DNA of 40,613 nt from Megasphaera hominis (lineage in GTDB: Bacteria; Bacillota; Negativicutes; Veillonellales; Megasphaeraceae), in assembly GCF_014269395.1 (NCBI RefSeq), contig NZ_JACOGK010000028.1, forward strand, positions 1 to 40,613, in the 5' to 3' direction. This document shows positions 16,925 through 24,524 of the stretch, piece by piece. Both the position numbers and the translations under genes were made by a program. Position 1 is the stretch's first letter; each line of letters begins with the position of its first letter. The notes beneath the pieces were generated by a model. The model saw only the letters and a program-made list of their open reading frames with translations, was not told the origin of the DNA and did not search any database.

Positions 16925-16973
16925 AAAACACCTCATCGACAGCCCTTGCGGACGTCTCGATGAGGTGTTTTTT
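16925..16973. terminator. Bidirectional terminator between lgt and sufU
   Basis: Perfect 15-bp arms AAAACACCTCATCGA (16925-16939) and TCGATGAGGTGTTTT (16957-16971), with T and A runs on the flanks. It serves the converging lgt and suf transcripts. Confidence 0.9.
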
Positions 16974-16984
16974 GTACGTACGTT

Positions 16985-17422
16985 TTATTTCTGATCCCGT
17001 TCCAACGCTTCCTTCAGCGTATGCCAGGCGAGAACGGCGCATTTTACGCGGGCCGGCATATTGGAAATGTTTTTCAGGGCAATGGCATCTTCCAGTTCTT
17101 CCAGTTCATCATCGTCGGTTACTTCCCGTTTGATCATATCGAGGAAGAGATCGACCAGGCGCAGCGCTTCTTCTACGCTCTTGCCTTTAATGAGATCGAT
17201 CATAATGTCTGCCGAAGCCTGGCTGATAGCACAGCCATGGCCCGTATAGGCAGCATCCTTAATGATGCCGTCCTGGATATCGGCCTGCAGCGTAATGTCA
17301 TCGCCACAGCTCGGGTTATGACCGTGTTCCTGCAGATTAGCCTGATCCAGGGGGTGTTTGTTTTCCTGACACTGGTTATGTTCCAGAATGATGTCAGAGT
17401 ACAATTCATTCATGTTTTCCAT
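16985..17422 (-). CDS. sufU: SUF system sulfur-relay / scaffold protein SufU
   Basis: 145 residues, IscU-like fold. The three conserved cysteines are C39 (NPSCGDD), C64 (GHGCAIS) and C128 (ARVKCAV), with D41 completing the zinc site. In Firmicutes SufU accepts persulfide sulfur from SufS and hands it to SufBCD; it is a transfer protein rather than a classical scaffold. Last gene of sufC-B-D-S-U, 12 nt after sufS. First ATG chosen, with GGAGCG about 7 nt upstream; a second ATG three codons later is possible. Followed by a strong terminator. Confidence 0.95.
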   Translation of the reverse strand: MENMNELYSDIILEHNQCQENKHPLDQANLQEHGHNPSCGDDITLQADIQDGIIKDAAYTGHGCAISQASADIMIDLIKGKSVEEALRLVDLFLDMIKREVTDDDELEELEDAIALKNISNMPARVKCAVLAWHTLKEALERDQK

Positions 17423-17434
17423 CGTCGACGCTCC

Positions 17435-18655
17435 TTAATCCTTAAAGCCCATCTGTTTCCGTACGAGGGGCAGTTTTTCCAGGAAATAGTCTACTTCATC
17501 CAGTGTATTGTAGATATAGAAGCTGGCCCGGTTCGACGCTTCGACGCCGAGGTGGCAGCCTAAAGGCTGGGCGCAGTGATGGCCGGAACGGATGGCGATA
17601 CCAAAGCTGTCGAGAATGGTCGCCGCATCATGGGGATGTACGCCATCGATGGTGAAGGTAATGACGCCCGTCTTTTCTGCCGGATCCGTGCTGCCGATAA
17701 TATGGATATGGGGGATTTTTTTCATCCCTTCCAGGCAGCGCGTGGTCAGTTCGTGTTCGTGTTCTTCAATGGCATCCATGCCCAGGTCTTCCAGGTAATC
17801 GATGGCTGCGTGCAGGGCTACAGCACCTTCGACGTTCTGGGAACCAGCTTCAAACTTGAAGGGCAGTTCGTTAAAGGTCGTCGACTGTTCCTGTACGTAT
17901 TCGATCATATCGCCGCCCAAGAGGAACGGTTCCATATCTTCCAGAATGGCTTTTTTGCCATAGAGGACGCCTGTGCTGGCAGAACCGCACATCTTATGGC
18001 CTGAGAAGACGAAGAAATCACAATCTATATCCTGAACGTCCGTCTTCATATGCGGTACGGACTGGGCCCCATCGACAATGGCCACGGCACCGACTGCATG
18101 AGCACGGGCTACGATTTCTTTAACCGGCCGTTTCATGCCATAAACGTTGCTCACGGCGGCGAAGGAAACGATCTTCGTGCGGTCGTCGATCTTGGCCAGG
18201 TCTGCTTCTGTAATATGACCTTCTGCATCGAGATACATGTAGTCCAGTTCAGCACCGGTCTTCTGGCAGACACGCTGCCACGTAACGAGGTTGGAATGAT
18301 GTTCCGAAATGGGAATGACAATCTTGTCGCCTTTATGGAGATGTGTTTCCCCATAGCTGCGGGAAATGAGGTTCAAGGCTTCCGTCGTATTGCGAACGAA
18401 GACGATTTCCTGCGTCGATTTGGCATTGATAAAGCGGCGTACTGCTTCGCGGGCTTCATCGTACAGTTCGCCTGCTTCAATGCTCAGGACATGGGCGCCA
18501 CGATGGGGATTGCCATTGTGGTTTTCCAAGAGATCTACGATAGCGTGAATAACCTGGTACGGCTTCTGCGTTGTCGCTGCGTTGTCAAAATAAACGATCT
18601 GATGTCCGTTATGGACTTTAGTCAAGATGGGGAAATCTCTGCGTACATTTAGCAT
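17435..18655 (-). CDS. sufS: Cysteine desulfurase SufS
   Basis: 406-residue PLP enzyme that takes sulfur from L-cysteine, giving alanine and an enzyme persulfide. The PLP lysine is K221 in FSGHKMCG, the persulfide cysteine is C361 in SGHHCAQP, and EHHSNLVTW is the cofactor-binding stretch of group II desulfurases. Start taken at ATG 18655, MLNVRRDFPIL, with AGGTG 6 nt upstream. That start lies 38 nt inside the end of sufD, so the two genes overlap and are probably translationally coupled. The longer upstream frame is part of sufD read in another register. Partner: SufU. Confidence 0.96.
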   Translation of the reverse strand: MLNVRRDFPILTKVHNGHQIVYFDNAATTQKPYQVIHAIVDLLENHNGNPHRGAHVLSIEAGELYDEAREAVRRFINAKSTQEIVFVRNTTEALNLISRSYGETHLHKGDKIVIPISEHHSNLVTWQRVCQKTGAELDYMYLDAEGHITEADLAKIDDRTKIVSFAAVSNVYGMKRPVKEIVARAHAVGAVAIVDGAQSVPHMKTDVQDIDCDFFVFSGHKMCGSASTGVLYGKKAILEDMEPFLLGGDMIEYVQEQSTTFNELPFKFEAGSQNVEGAVALHAAIDYLEDLGMDAIEEHEHELTTRCLEGMKKIPHIHIIGSTDPAEKTGVITFTIDGVHPHDAATILDSFGIAIRSGHHCAQPLGCHLGVEASNRASFYIYNTLDEVDYFLEKLPLVRKQMGFKD

Positions 18656-19754
18656 TGCAATCACCTTTCTTCTGACAAAATTGCATTTTTTCACGGAACG
18701 CCTGGAGGGCTTTATTTTCCAAATCTTTGTCGCCCAATGCATCGATGATGGGGCGGATATTCGATTCGACGATGATCAGCTGGGCACCGGCTTCGTTAAA
18801 GCCACGGCTCATGAGATAAAACAGTTTATCTTTGTCGATCTGGCCGGCACTGGAGGCATGGTTGCCGACAACGTCGTCTTCCTTGCACAAGAGCAGCGGC
18901 ACAGAAATGGAATGTACCTGCGGGCTCAAGAGGATACACGTATCCGATTCGGAGCCTACGGCTTTTTTGCCGCCGCGGAGAAAATCAATCGTGCCGCGGA
19001 AATATTTTTTCGATGTATCGAGAAGGGCCCCGGAAGTGACGATGTCCGTATTGGTTTTGACGCCCTGCGTCGGTACCCAGTACGAAAAGTCTACGACCTG
19101 GTCCTTGTCGCCTAAATACATGGCTTTGCTGTTAAAGGTACTTTCGTCATGCATGAGGTCCGTCTTGTAGTAGGAAATGGCCGTTTTGCCGCCCAGTTCA
19201 GCGTTCACATAATCGACGACGCTTTCCTTGCCGGCATCGGCATAGCGGTGTTCTACGTGGCGTACGTTTTCGCCATGGAGCTGGACCTTGCTGATTTTGA
19301 CATGGGCTTTTTCCTCTGTCTTGACGTAGGTCAGGAAGTTGACAGCCCCCTGTTCGCTGCCGCCTTCAAAGAGAAGGTATACGTGCAGGTCACTGCCGGC
19401 ACCGGCTTCAACAGTCAGCTGGCCTGTGAGCTGCGGCTGGGCCTCGCTCAGTGTATAAGTGAGCCAGACGGAACCGGTCTGGCCGGCTGCGGTCTTTACA
19501 GCACAGCCTGTTTCACTTTGTGTAAGGGCACGCTGCAGTTCTTCCGGGTTAGCCCCCTGGAAGTCTCCTAAATCGGGTACGCCATTGCCATCATAGAAGG
19601 ACACGCTGACGTCCCCTTCGTGGCGTTCTGCCGGCGTATAGGCAGTTACAGCTCCGGCAGCCAGCGGATCGAGTTCCAGATGATTGACTTTCATCCAGCG
19701 AAAGGTTGGACGCGGGAGTTGGTTATATTCAATAACAGGCTTATCTTTTCTCAT
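18618..19754 (-). CDS. sufD: Fe-S cluster assembly protein SufD
   Basis: 378 residues of the SufB/SufD beta-helix family. The C-terminal core shows the conserved run CILLSPQVHSISVPLLLCKEDDVVGNHASSAGQIDKDKLFYLMSRGFNEAGAQ split over residues 275-330, with the histidine that helps build the cluster in VGNHASS. SufD pairs with SufB on the SufC2 ATPase to make the scaffold. The C-terminus (EKMQFCQKKGDCNAKC) is Cys/Lys-rich and overlaps sufS. GGAGGAG lies about 5 nt before the ATG. 15 nt downstream of sufB. Confidence 0.94.
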   Translation of the reverse strand: MRKDKPVIEYNQLPRPTFRWMKVNHLELDPLAAGAVTAYTPAERHEGDVSVSFYDGNGVPDLGDFQGANPEELQRALTQSETGCAVKTAAGQTGSVWLTYTLSEAQPQLTGQLTVEAGAGSDLHVYLLFEGGSEQGAVNFLTYVKTEEKAHVKISKVQLHGENVRHVEHRYADAGKESVVDYVNAELGGKTAISYYKTDLMHDESTFNSKAMYLGDKDQVVDFSYWVPTQGVKTNTDIVTSGALLDTSKKYFRGTIDFLRGGKKAVGSESDTCILLSPQVHSISVPLLLCKEDDVVGNHASSAGQIDKDKLFYLMSRGFNEAGAQLIIVESNIRPIIDALGDKDLENKALQAFREKMQFCQKKGDCNAKCTQRFPHLD

Positions 19755-19769
19755 TCTGCTCCTCCTCCC

Positions 19770-21227
19770 TTATTTCAACGAACCTTTAAGTTCGAGATTG
19801 ATAAGATTGTTCATTTCTACGGCATATTCCAGAGGCAGGGCCTTGGATACCGGTTCTACGAAGCCCCGTACGAGCATGGCCCGTGCTTCGTCTTCGGAAA
19901 GGCCGCGGCTCATGAGGTAGAAAATCGCTTCATCAGAAATACGGCCGATAGAGGCTTCATGACCAAGATCGATGTTGTCGTTCTTGACGACAATAGCCGG
20001 GATCGTATCGGACTGGGACTGTTCGTCCAGCATCAGGGATTCGCAGCTGACGTTGGCTTTGGCCCCTTCTGCTCTCGGGTTGATGACGACACAGCCACGG
20101 TAAATGCTGACGCCGCCGCCCTTGCTGATGGATTTGGAGTTAATGTTGCTCGATGTATGCGGTGCATTGTGTACGACCTTAGAGCCTGTATCGAGATACT
20201 GGCCGGCACCGGCAAAGGTAACACCCGTAAATTCGCAGTGTGCGCCTTCACCCTGAAGGATACTCATAGGATAGAGGCAGGACGTATGGGAACCGAAGGA
20301 CCCGGTAACCCAGTTAATCGTACCGTTCTTGCCAACAATAGCCCGTTTCGTATTCAGGTTGTACATATTTTTAGACCAGTTTTCAATGGTCGAATAGGTC
20401 AGCGTAGCGTCGTCGCCGACGAACAATTCAACACAGCCGGCGTGCAGGTTGGCTACATTGTATTTCGGTGCGGAACAGCCTTCGATAAAGTGTACCTTTG
20501 CACCCTTTTCGACGATGATCATGGTATGTTCAAACTGGCCAGCCCCTGGTGCATTAAGACGGAAATAGCTCTGCAAGGGAATGGACACATCGACACCGGC
20601 CGGTACATAGACGAAGGAACCACCAGACCAGACAGCACCATGGAGGGCTGCAAACTTGTGGTCCGACGGCGGTACCAGCTTCATGAAGTGAGCTTTGACG
20701 ACGTCTTCGTATTTTTCCAGAGCCGTATCAAAGTCCGTGTAGATAACGCCCTGCTCTACCAGTTCGTCCTGAATGCTGTGGTAAACAACTTCCGAGTCAT
20801 ACTGGGCGCCGACGCCGGCAAGGGATGTCTTTTCCGCTTCCGGAATACCCAGGCGGTCGAACGTGTCTTTAATATCTTCCGGCACATCTTCCCACTTGCC
20901 CTGCATCTGCGAGTTCGGGCGCACGTAGGTGACGATATTATCCATATCAAGTTCGCTAATATCAGGACCCCACGTAGGGAATTTCATGCGATAAAACAAA
21001 TCCAGCGATTTCAGGCGGAAATCGAGCATCCACTGCGGTTCATGTTTCTTTTCCGAAATTTCACGGACAATTTCCGGCGTCAGGCCGGCATCTGTTTTAT
21101 AGGAATAGGTAAAATCATTCTTAAAGTTATAGATATTGCCGAAGTCAGAAAAGGTTTCTATTTTCTGGCGTTCGTCATTTAATTTCTTTTCCCGTTCTTC
21201 AATGATGTTTTCTCTTTCATCAGCCAT
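19770..21227 (-). CDS. sufB: Fe-S cluster assembly protein SufB
   Basis: 485 residues, full-length SufB. Characteristic runs include EPQWMLDFRLKSLDLFYRM near the N-terminus, and VHFIEGCSAPKYN holding the conserved Cys that accepts sulfur. A C-terminal portion is rich in GHEASIGRISDEAIFYLMSRGLSEDEA, the SufB signature. It is the main scaffold on which the [4Fe-4S] cluster forms, with SufC and SufD, in the cytosol. AGGAGG precedes the ATG by about 7 nt. It lies 14 nt after sufC in the operon. Confidence 0.96.
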   Translation of the reverse strand: MADERENIIEEREKKLNDERQKIETFSDFGNIYNFKNDFTYSYKTDAGLTPEIVREISEKKHEPQWMLDFRLKSLDLFYRMKFPTWGPDISELDMDNIVTYVRPNSQMQGKWEDVPEDIKDTFDRLGIPEAEKTSLAGVGAQYDSEVVYHSIQDELVEQGVIYTDFDTALEKYEDVVKAHFMKLVPPSDHKFAALHGAVWSGGSFVYVPAGVDVSIPLQSYFRLNAPGAGQFEHTMIIVEKGAKVHFIEGCSAPKYNVANLHAGCVELFVGDDATLTYSTIENWSKNMYNLNTKRAIVGKNGTINWVTGSFGSHTSCLYPMSILQGEGAHCEFTGVTFAGAGQYLDTGSKVVHNAPHTSSNINSKSISKGGGVSIYRGCVVINPRAEGAKANVSCESLMLDEQSQSDTIPAIVVKNDNIDLGHEASIGRISDEAIFYLMSRGLSEDEARAMLVRGFVEPVSKALPLEYAVEMNNLINLELKGSLK

Positions 21228-21241
21228 AGTCGTACCTCCTA

Positions 21242-21985
21242 TCAGGCCTGTCCTCTGAATGCATCGTACCCGTTGGCTTCGATGACCTGGATCAGGGAGG
21301 CATCGCCGGTCTTAACGATCTTGCCGTCAATGAGTACATGAACGAAGTCAGGTTTCAGATTCTGCAGGATTTCACTGTGATGCGTAATTACGAGAATCGA
21401 ATTGGTTTCGTTGTGATACCGTTCGACCGTTTCAGAAACAATACGGACAGCATCGACGTCGAGGCCCGAGTCGATTTCATCGAGCATGGTCAGTTTCGGT
21501 TCAAGCATACACATTTGGAGAATTTCTGTCTTTTTCCGTTCGCCGCCGGAGAAGCCGTCATTGACATAGCGTTCGGCATAGGAGCGGTCCATGCGCAGCT
21601 GTTCCATCTGTTTGTGAAGCTTTTTGCGGAACGGCATGATGCGCTGCTGTTCACCGGAAACGGTGCTCTTCGCGTTGCGAATGAAGTTTTCTACAGAAAT
21701 CCCCTGTACAGCAATAGGCTGCTGGAAGGCCATGAAAATACCGGCTTTGGCACGTTCATTGACCGGTGCTTCCGTAATATCCTGGCCTTCAAAGAAGATT
21801 TTCCCGGCTGTGACTACATATTTAGGATTGCCCATAATGGCATTGAACAAGGTAGACTTGCCGGCGCCATTCGAGCCCATGATAACGTGTGTTTCCCCCG
21901 TATTGATCGTTATGTCGAGTCCTTTGAGGATTTCTTTGCCTTCTACAGCAACATGTAATCCTTCTACTCTTAATAATTCACTCAT
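21242..21985 (-). CDS. sufC: Fe-S assembly ATPase SufC
   Basis: 247-residue ABC-type ATPase without membrane domain. Walker A GSNGAGKST (about 38-46), Q-loop AFQQPIAV, ABC signature FSGGERKKTEILQM, Walker B LTMLDEIDSGLDVDAV and H-loop ITHHSE are all intact. It powers conformational change of the SufBD scaffold. Start set at ATG 21985 (MSELLRVEG), because AGGAG lies 9 nt upstream; a GTG three codons earlier is possible. First gene of the suf operon, with a long AT-rich promoter region and an inverted repeat in front. Confidence 0.96.
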   Translation of the reverse strand: MSELLRVEGLHVAVEGKEILKGLDITINTGETHVIMGSNGAGKSTLFNAIMGNPKYVVTAGKIFFEGQDITEAPVNERAKAGIFMAFQQPIAVQGISVENFIRNAKSTVSGEQQRIMPFRKKLHKQMEQLRMDRSYAERYVNDGFSGGERKKTEILQMCMLEPKLTMLDEIDSGLDVDAVRIVSETVERYHNETNSILVITHHSEILQNLKPDFVHVLIDGKIVKTGDASLIQVIEANGYDAFRGQA

Positions 21986-22081
21986 TTTTATCACTCCTAT
22001 GAGACTACTCGTTTCCGAGCCTGGTATATTGTAAATGTATACTTTTTAACTACACATAAGGTTACTCCATTATGCAGTTAA

Positions 22082-22108
22082 AGTCAACTATTTTGGTGCT
22101 ATTTGACT
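22082..22108. promoter_or_regulatory. suf operon promoter region with an inverted repeat
   Basis: AGTCAA (22082-22087) and TTGACT (22103-22108) are perfect inverted halves, and the adjacent CTAT repeats as CTAT before the second half. On the minus strand the AGTCAA half reads TTGACT and could be the -35; the corresponding -10 (TAACCT, 17 nt on) is poor. The TAGTTGACT text resembles Rrf2/IscR-type operators, which often control suf genes. No regulator is encoded nearby. Confidence 0.45.
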
Positions 22109-22135
22109 ATTTTTTTCTAAAAAAACAAATTGGCG

Positions 22136-22163
22136 TAAAAAGGGACTGCGCATGCGCAGTCCC
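22136..22163 (-). terminator. Terminator of the SCIFF operon
   Basis: GGGACTGCGCA (22142-22152) and TGCGCAGTCCC (22153-22163) form a fully palindromic 22-nt hairpin, followed on the minus strand by TTTTTACG. It lies 5 nt past the stop of the small membrane protein gene. Confidence 0.88.
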
Positions 22164-22167
22164 AGGC

Positions 22168-22326
22168 TTACCTTTTTCTTTTACTGTGGACCAGCTGACC
22201 TGCCGCAGCGATGACGGCTAAGAGCAATAACACGAGTAGCTTCGCCGTCGGTCCTTCCACAGCAATGGCATATATGAGATAGAAAAAAACAACACACCAG
22301 AGAAAAATATTGATCTTGCGTGTCAT
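22168..22326 (-). CDS. Small membrane protein coupled to the SCIFF maturase
   Basis: 52 residues: a short basic N-terminus (MTRK), membrane segment 1 (about 7-23, FLWCVVFFYLIYAIAV), a short EGPTAK turn, membrane segment 2 (about 30-46, LLVLLLLAVIAAAGQLV) and a basic tail HSKRKR. Its ATG overlaps the maturase stop codon as ATGA, the classic sign of translational coupling. A terminator follows immediately, so it is the last gene of the SCIFF operon. No known domain. It could anchor or export the modified peptide, but that is conjecture. A longer frame starting at 22389 overlaps the maturase and is less likely. Confidence 0.7.
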   Translation of the reverse strand: MTRKINIFLWCVVFFYLIYAIAVEGPTAKLLVLLLLAVIAAAGQLVHSKRKR

Positions 22327-23720
22327 GCGTCTGCCTCTTGCGCCTGCTGTTTTTGCAGGGCCAGCGTGGCCTGAATGTACATGGCACATTCAATACGTTT
22401 TTTCTGGATCTGGCAGCTCAACGCATACGGCGTCCGGATGTCACCGCCGTACTTGATGTTGTTGGCATGACAGCCGCCGCTGCAGAAGAACTTCGCCCAG
22501 CACTTACAGCATTCCGGTTTATTGAGAACATGCATGTCCCTAAAGAGGGCCGGCAGCTGCGTATTGGTCACGCCGTCATAGACGTTGCCAATGACGTAGC
22601 CATCCTGGCCGACGAACTGATGGCACGGATAAATGTCACCGTTCGGTACGACGCACATGTATTCATGACCGGCGCCACAGCCGCGCAGGCGCTTAGCGAT
22701 GCAGGGGCCGCGGTAGAGGTCCATGATGAAGTGATAATAAATGAACGGATGGCCTTCGAGCTGGCGTTTCAGGTAAAGGTCCGTCAGATTTTCATATTCT
22801 GCAAAAATGCGCGGCAGGTCTTCTTCCGTAATCGCATAAGACAAATCATCGCCGACAACCGGTTCCATCGAGAGGCCTTCAAAGCCCAGGTCAGCCATGT
22901 GTTCTACGTCCTTCGTAAAGTCCAGGTTGTATTTGGTGTACGTGCCACGTACGTAATATTCTTCGCCGTTGCGGTGCTTGGCAGCATAGACCTGGTTGCG
23001 GGCACACGTTTCATATGACCCCTGGCCGCCTGCATTGGGGCGCATGCGGTCGTGTACTTCCTTACGGCCATCGAGACTCAAGATGAGGCTGATGTGATTA
23101 TCCGTCAAATATTTCACCTTTGCCGGATCGAGGAGCATACCGTTCGTCGTCAGAGACAGTTTAAATACCTTGTCGTGGATCTTTTCCTGTTCCCGGATGT
23201 ATTCGATGGTCTGCTTGACTACGTCGAAGTTCATGAGCGGTTCGCCGCCGAAGAAATCGATTTCGCAGTGCTGGCGCTTGCCCTTGGTGCTTTCAATGAG
23301 CATATCGACAGCACGGCGGGCTACGTCAAAGCTCATGAGCTCCCGGCGGTGCGTATCGTAGTCGCCTTGGGAGGCAAAGCAGTACTGGCAGCGCAGATTA
23401 CAGTCGTGGGCAATGTTGAGACAGAGCGATTTAATGACCGGTTCTTCTTCTGCGACGACCTTGAAGGTTTCACACATCGGTGCAAAGAGCATTTCTTTGG
23501 CAATGAGTTCATCCAGTTCTGCCAGGGATTCATCCAGGTCCTGCCGGCTGTACGTGCCGTCAAGGGCTGCGTAGACATCATCCTTGTTGTCCCCTTTATA
23601 GGTATCGAGGATGTCGTACGTAATTTTATCGATGACGTTAATAATACCGCTGTTGACGTCGAGCAGCATATATGTGCCATTCTGGCAATATTTATGAATC
23701 ATTGGTTGTATCTTAGCCAT
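22323..23720 (-). CDS. scfB: Radical SAM SCIFF peptide maturase (SPASM domain)
   Basis: 465 residues. An N-terminal peptide-binding (RRE-like) region, about 1-85, is followed by the radical SAM core with HDCNLRCQYCF (C107, C111, C114) and GGEPLMNFD. A C-terminal SPASM domain has cysteines in CGAGHEYMCVVPNGDIYPC and CCKCWAKFFCSGGC. Family enzymes use S-adenosylmethionine and Fe-S clusters to form thioether links from Cys of the SCIFF peptide to other residues. The substrate gene lies just upstream, separated by a hairpin. Start at ATG 23720 with GGAGG 4 nt before it. The Fe-S demand fits the adjacent suf operon. Confidence 0.95.
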   Translation of the reverse strand: MAKIQPMIHKYCQNGTYMLLDVNSGIINVIDKITYDILDTYKGDNKDDVYAALDGTYSRQDLDESLAELDELIAKEMLFAPMCETFKVVAEEEPVIKSLCLNIAHDCNLRCQYCFASQGDYDTHRRELMSFDVARRAVDMLIESTKGKRQHCEIDFFGGEPLMNFDVVKQTIEYIREQEKIHDKVFKLSLTTNGMLLDPAKVKYLTDNHISLILSLDGRKEVHDRMRPNAGGQGSYETCARNQVYAAKHRNGEEYYVRGTYTKYNLDFTKDVEHMADLGFEGLSMEPVVGDDLSYAITEEDLPRIFAEYENLTDLYLKRQLEGHPFIYYHFIMDLYRGPCIAKRLRGCGAGHEYMCVVPNGDIYPCHQFVGQDGYVIGNVYDGVTNTQLPALFRDMHVLNKPECCKCWAKFFCSGGCHANNIKYGGDIRTPYALSCQIQKKRIECAMYIQATLALQKQQAQEADA

Positions 23721-23743
23721 AGTTCCTCCATACAAAAAGAATA

Positions 23744-23765
23744 CCCTTTACCTTCCGGTAAAGGG
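23744..23765 (-). terminator. Hairpin between scfA and scfB, probable attenuator
   Basis: Arms CCCTTTACC (23744-23752) and GGTAAAGGG (23757-23765) form a perfect 9-bp stem with a TTCC loop. On the minus strand the stem is followed by TATTCTTTTTG. It ends 18 nt before the maturase ribosome binding site. A partial terminator here would make much more peptide mRNA than enzyme mRNA. Confidence 0.75.
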
Positions 23766-23788
23766 CGTCCCCTTATGTCATTTCATTC

Positions 23789-23929
23789 TTACTTCGTGCA
23801 GATCTGATTGCCTACAGTACAGGATGTTTTGCAAGCGGACTGGCAGGACGTCTGGCATTCGCTGCAGCCTGCATGCTGTACAGTTTTCTGAATCGATTCT
23901 GTATTGATTGTAATGATGTGTTTTGCCAT
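23789..23929 (-). CDS. scfA: SCIFF precursor peptide (six cysteines in forty-five)
   Basis: 46-residue ribosomal peptide with the conserved leader MAKHIITINTESIQKTVQ and a core with exactly six Cys at positions 22, 25, 29, 33, 37 and 44. The layout of Cys separated by Ser/Thr/Gln (CSECQTSCQSACKTSC) is that of SCIFF peptides, which receive thioether bridges from the radical SAM maturase encoded next. The function of the mature product is unknown in any organism to my knowledge. GAGGTG lies 6 nt before the ATG. It has its own promoter 30 nt upstream (23960-23988). Too short for standard ORF cut-offs, so easily missed. Confidence 0.95.
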   Translation of the reverse strand: MAKHIITINTESIQKTVQHAGCSECQTSCQSACKTSCTVGNQICTK

Positions 23930-23959
23930 GGTATTCACCTCTTCATTAGAACTGATTTT

Positions 23960-23988
23960 ATTGTACCATAGAAACGTACTTTCTACAA
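23960..23988 (-). promoter_or_regulatory. Promoter of the SCIFF operon with a central inverted repeat
   Basis: On the minus strand TTGTAG (23983-23988), a 17-nt spacer and TACAAT (23960-23965). The spacer and box edges hold TAGAAA (23969-23974) and TTTCTA (23980-23985), a perfect inverted repeat around CGTAC, placed where a repressor would block polymerase. The promoter begins directly beside the stop codon of the upstream gene. Confidence 0.6.
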
Positions 23989-23991
23989 CAA

Positions 23992-24387
23992 TTACAAAAG
24001 GCTGAAGCCTTCAAAAACGAAATTTCTTCCTACGCGGACAACGATGGACCGTTCCTGAAAGAGCTCATTCGTATCGAAGAAAATATCGAAGCCGCCCTTA
24101 TAGTTTACATATACGGAATTAATCTGATTTAAATAGCCTCTGATTTCATCAGCCGAGATTTCCCGTTCACCATCAGAGCGCCATTTCTTATTTTTAAAGT
24201 TTGCAATAAGCGGCGCATGAGCCAAGACGCGGGCATGATGCTGTAAAATCCAGTCCCAAATTTCTTTACTGTAACGGACAGCTTCATCATGGTCCTTCTC
24301 GTCCAGCCCTTCCAGCGTAAATAACACAGGTTTATCACCAAACATGATTTCATCCATGTAACTGCCTTTTACATATTGTAAGCTCAT
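23992..24387 (-). CDS. Hypothetical protein, DUF2262-like
   Basis: 131 residues, soluble and acidic, no signal peptide or membrane segment. The second half (EREISADEIRGYLNQINSV, then GGFDIFFDTNELFQERSIVVRVG) resembles the DUF2262 layout, in which a helical stretch leads to strands with a YxxDxxLFxxHSI pattern; here the usual His is replaced by Arg. Function unknown. GGAGGG precedes the ATG by about 9 nt. It has its own promoter (24447-24475), and no terminator separates it from the SCIFF peptide gene, so some co-transcription with that operon is possible. Confidence 0.7.
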   Translation of the reverse strand: MSLQYVKGSYMDEIMFGDKPVLFTLEGLDEKDHDEAVRYSKEIWDWILQHHARVLAHAPLIANFKNKKWRSDGEREISADEIRGYLNQINSVYVNYKGGFDIFFDTNELFQERSIVVRVGRNFVFEGFSLL

Positions 24388-24446
24388 ATGACTGAACCCT
24401 CCGCCCTTATAAAGTAACGTGCGCCCAGAAAATACTGCGCCCCTCT

Positions 24447-24475
24447 ATACTACATAAATATAAGGTCTTTGTCAA
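24447..24475 (-). promoter_or_regulatory. Promoter of the DUF2262-like gene
   Basis: On the minus strand a TTGACA consensus (24470-24475), a 17-nt spacer and TAGTAT (24447-24452). Confidence 0.7.
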
Positions 24476-24524
24476 ATACGCATATAGCATACCGTTATCA
24501 GCGTTTGCACTCCCGGCATAGGCC

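Noticed and set aside
19620..21182. 520-codon plus-strand open frame opposite sufB and sufD
   Set aside because: Antisense shadow of highly biased coding sequence, with no start signal or family match.
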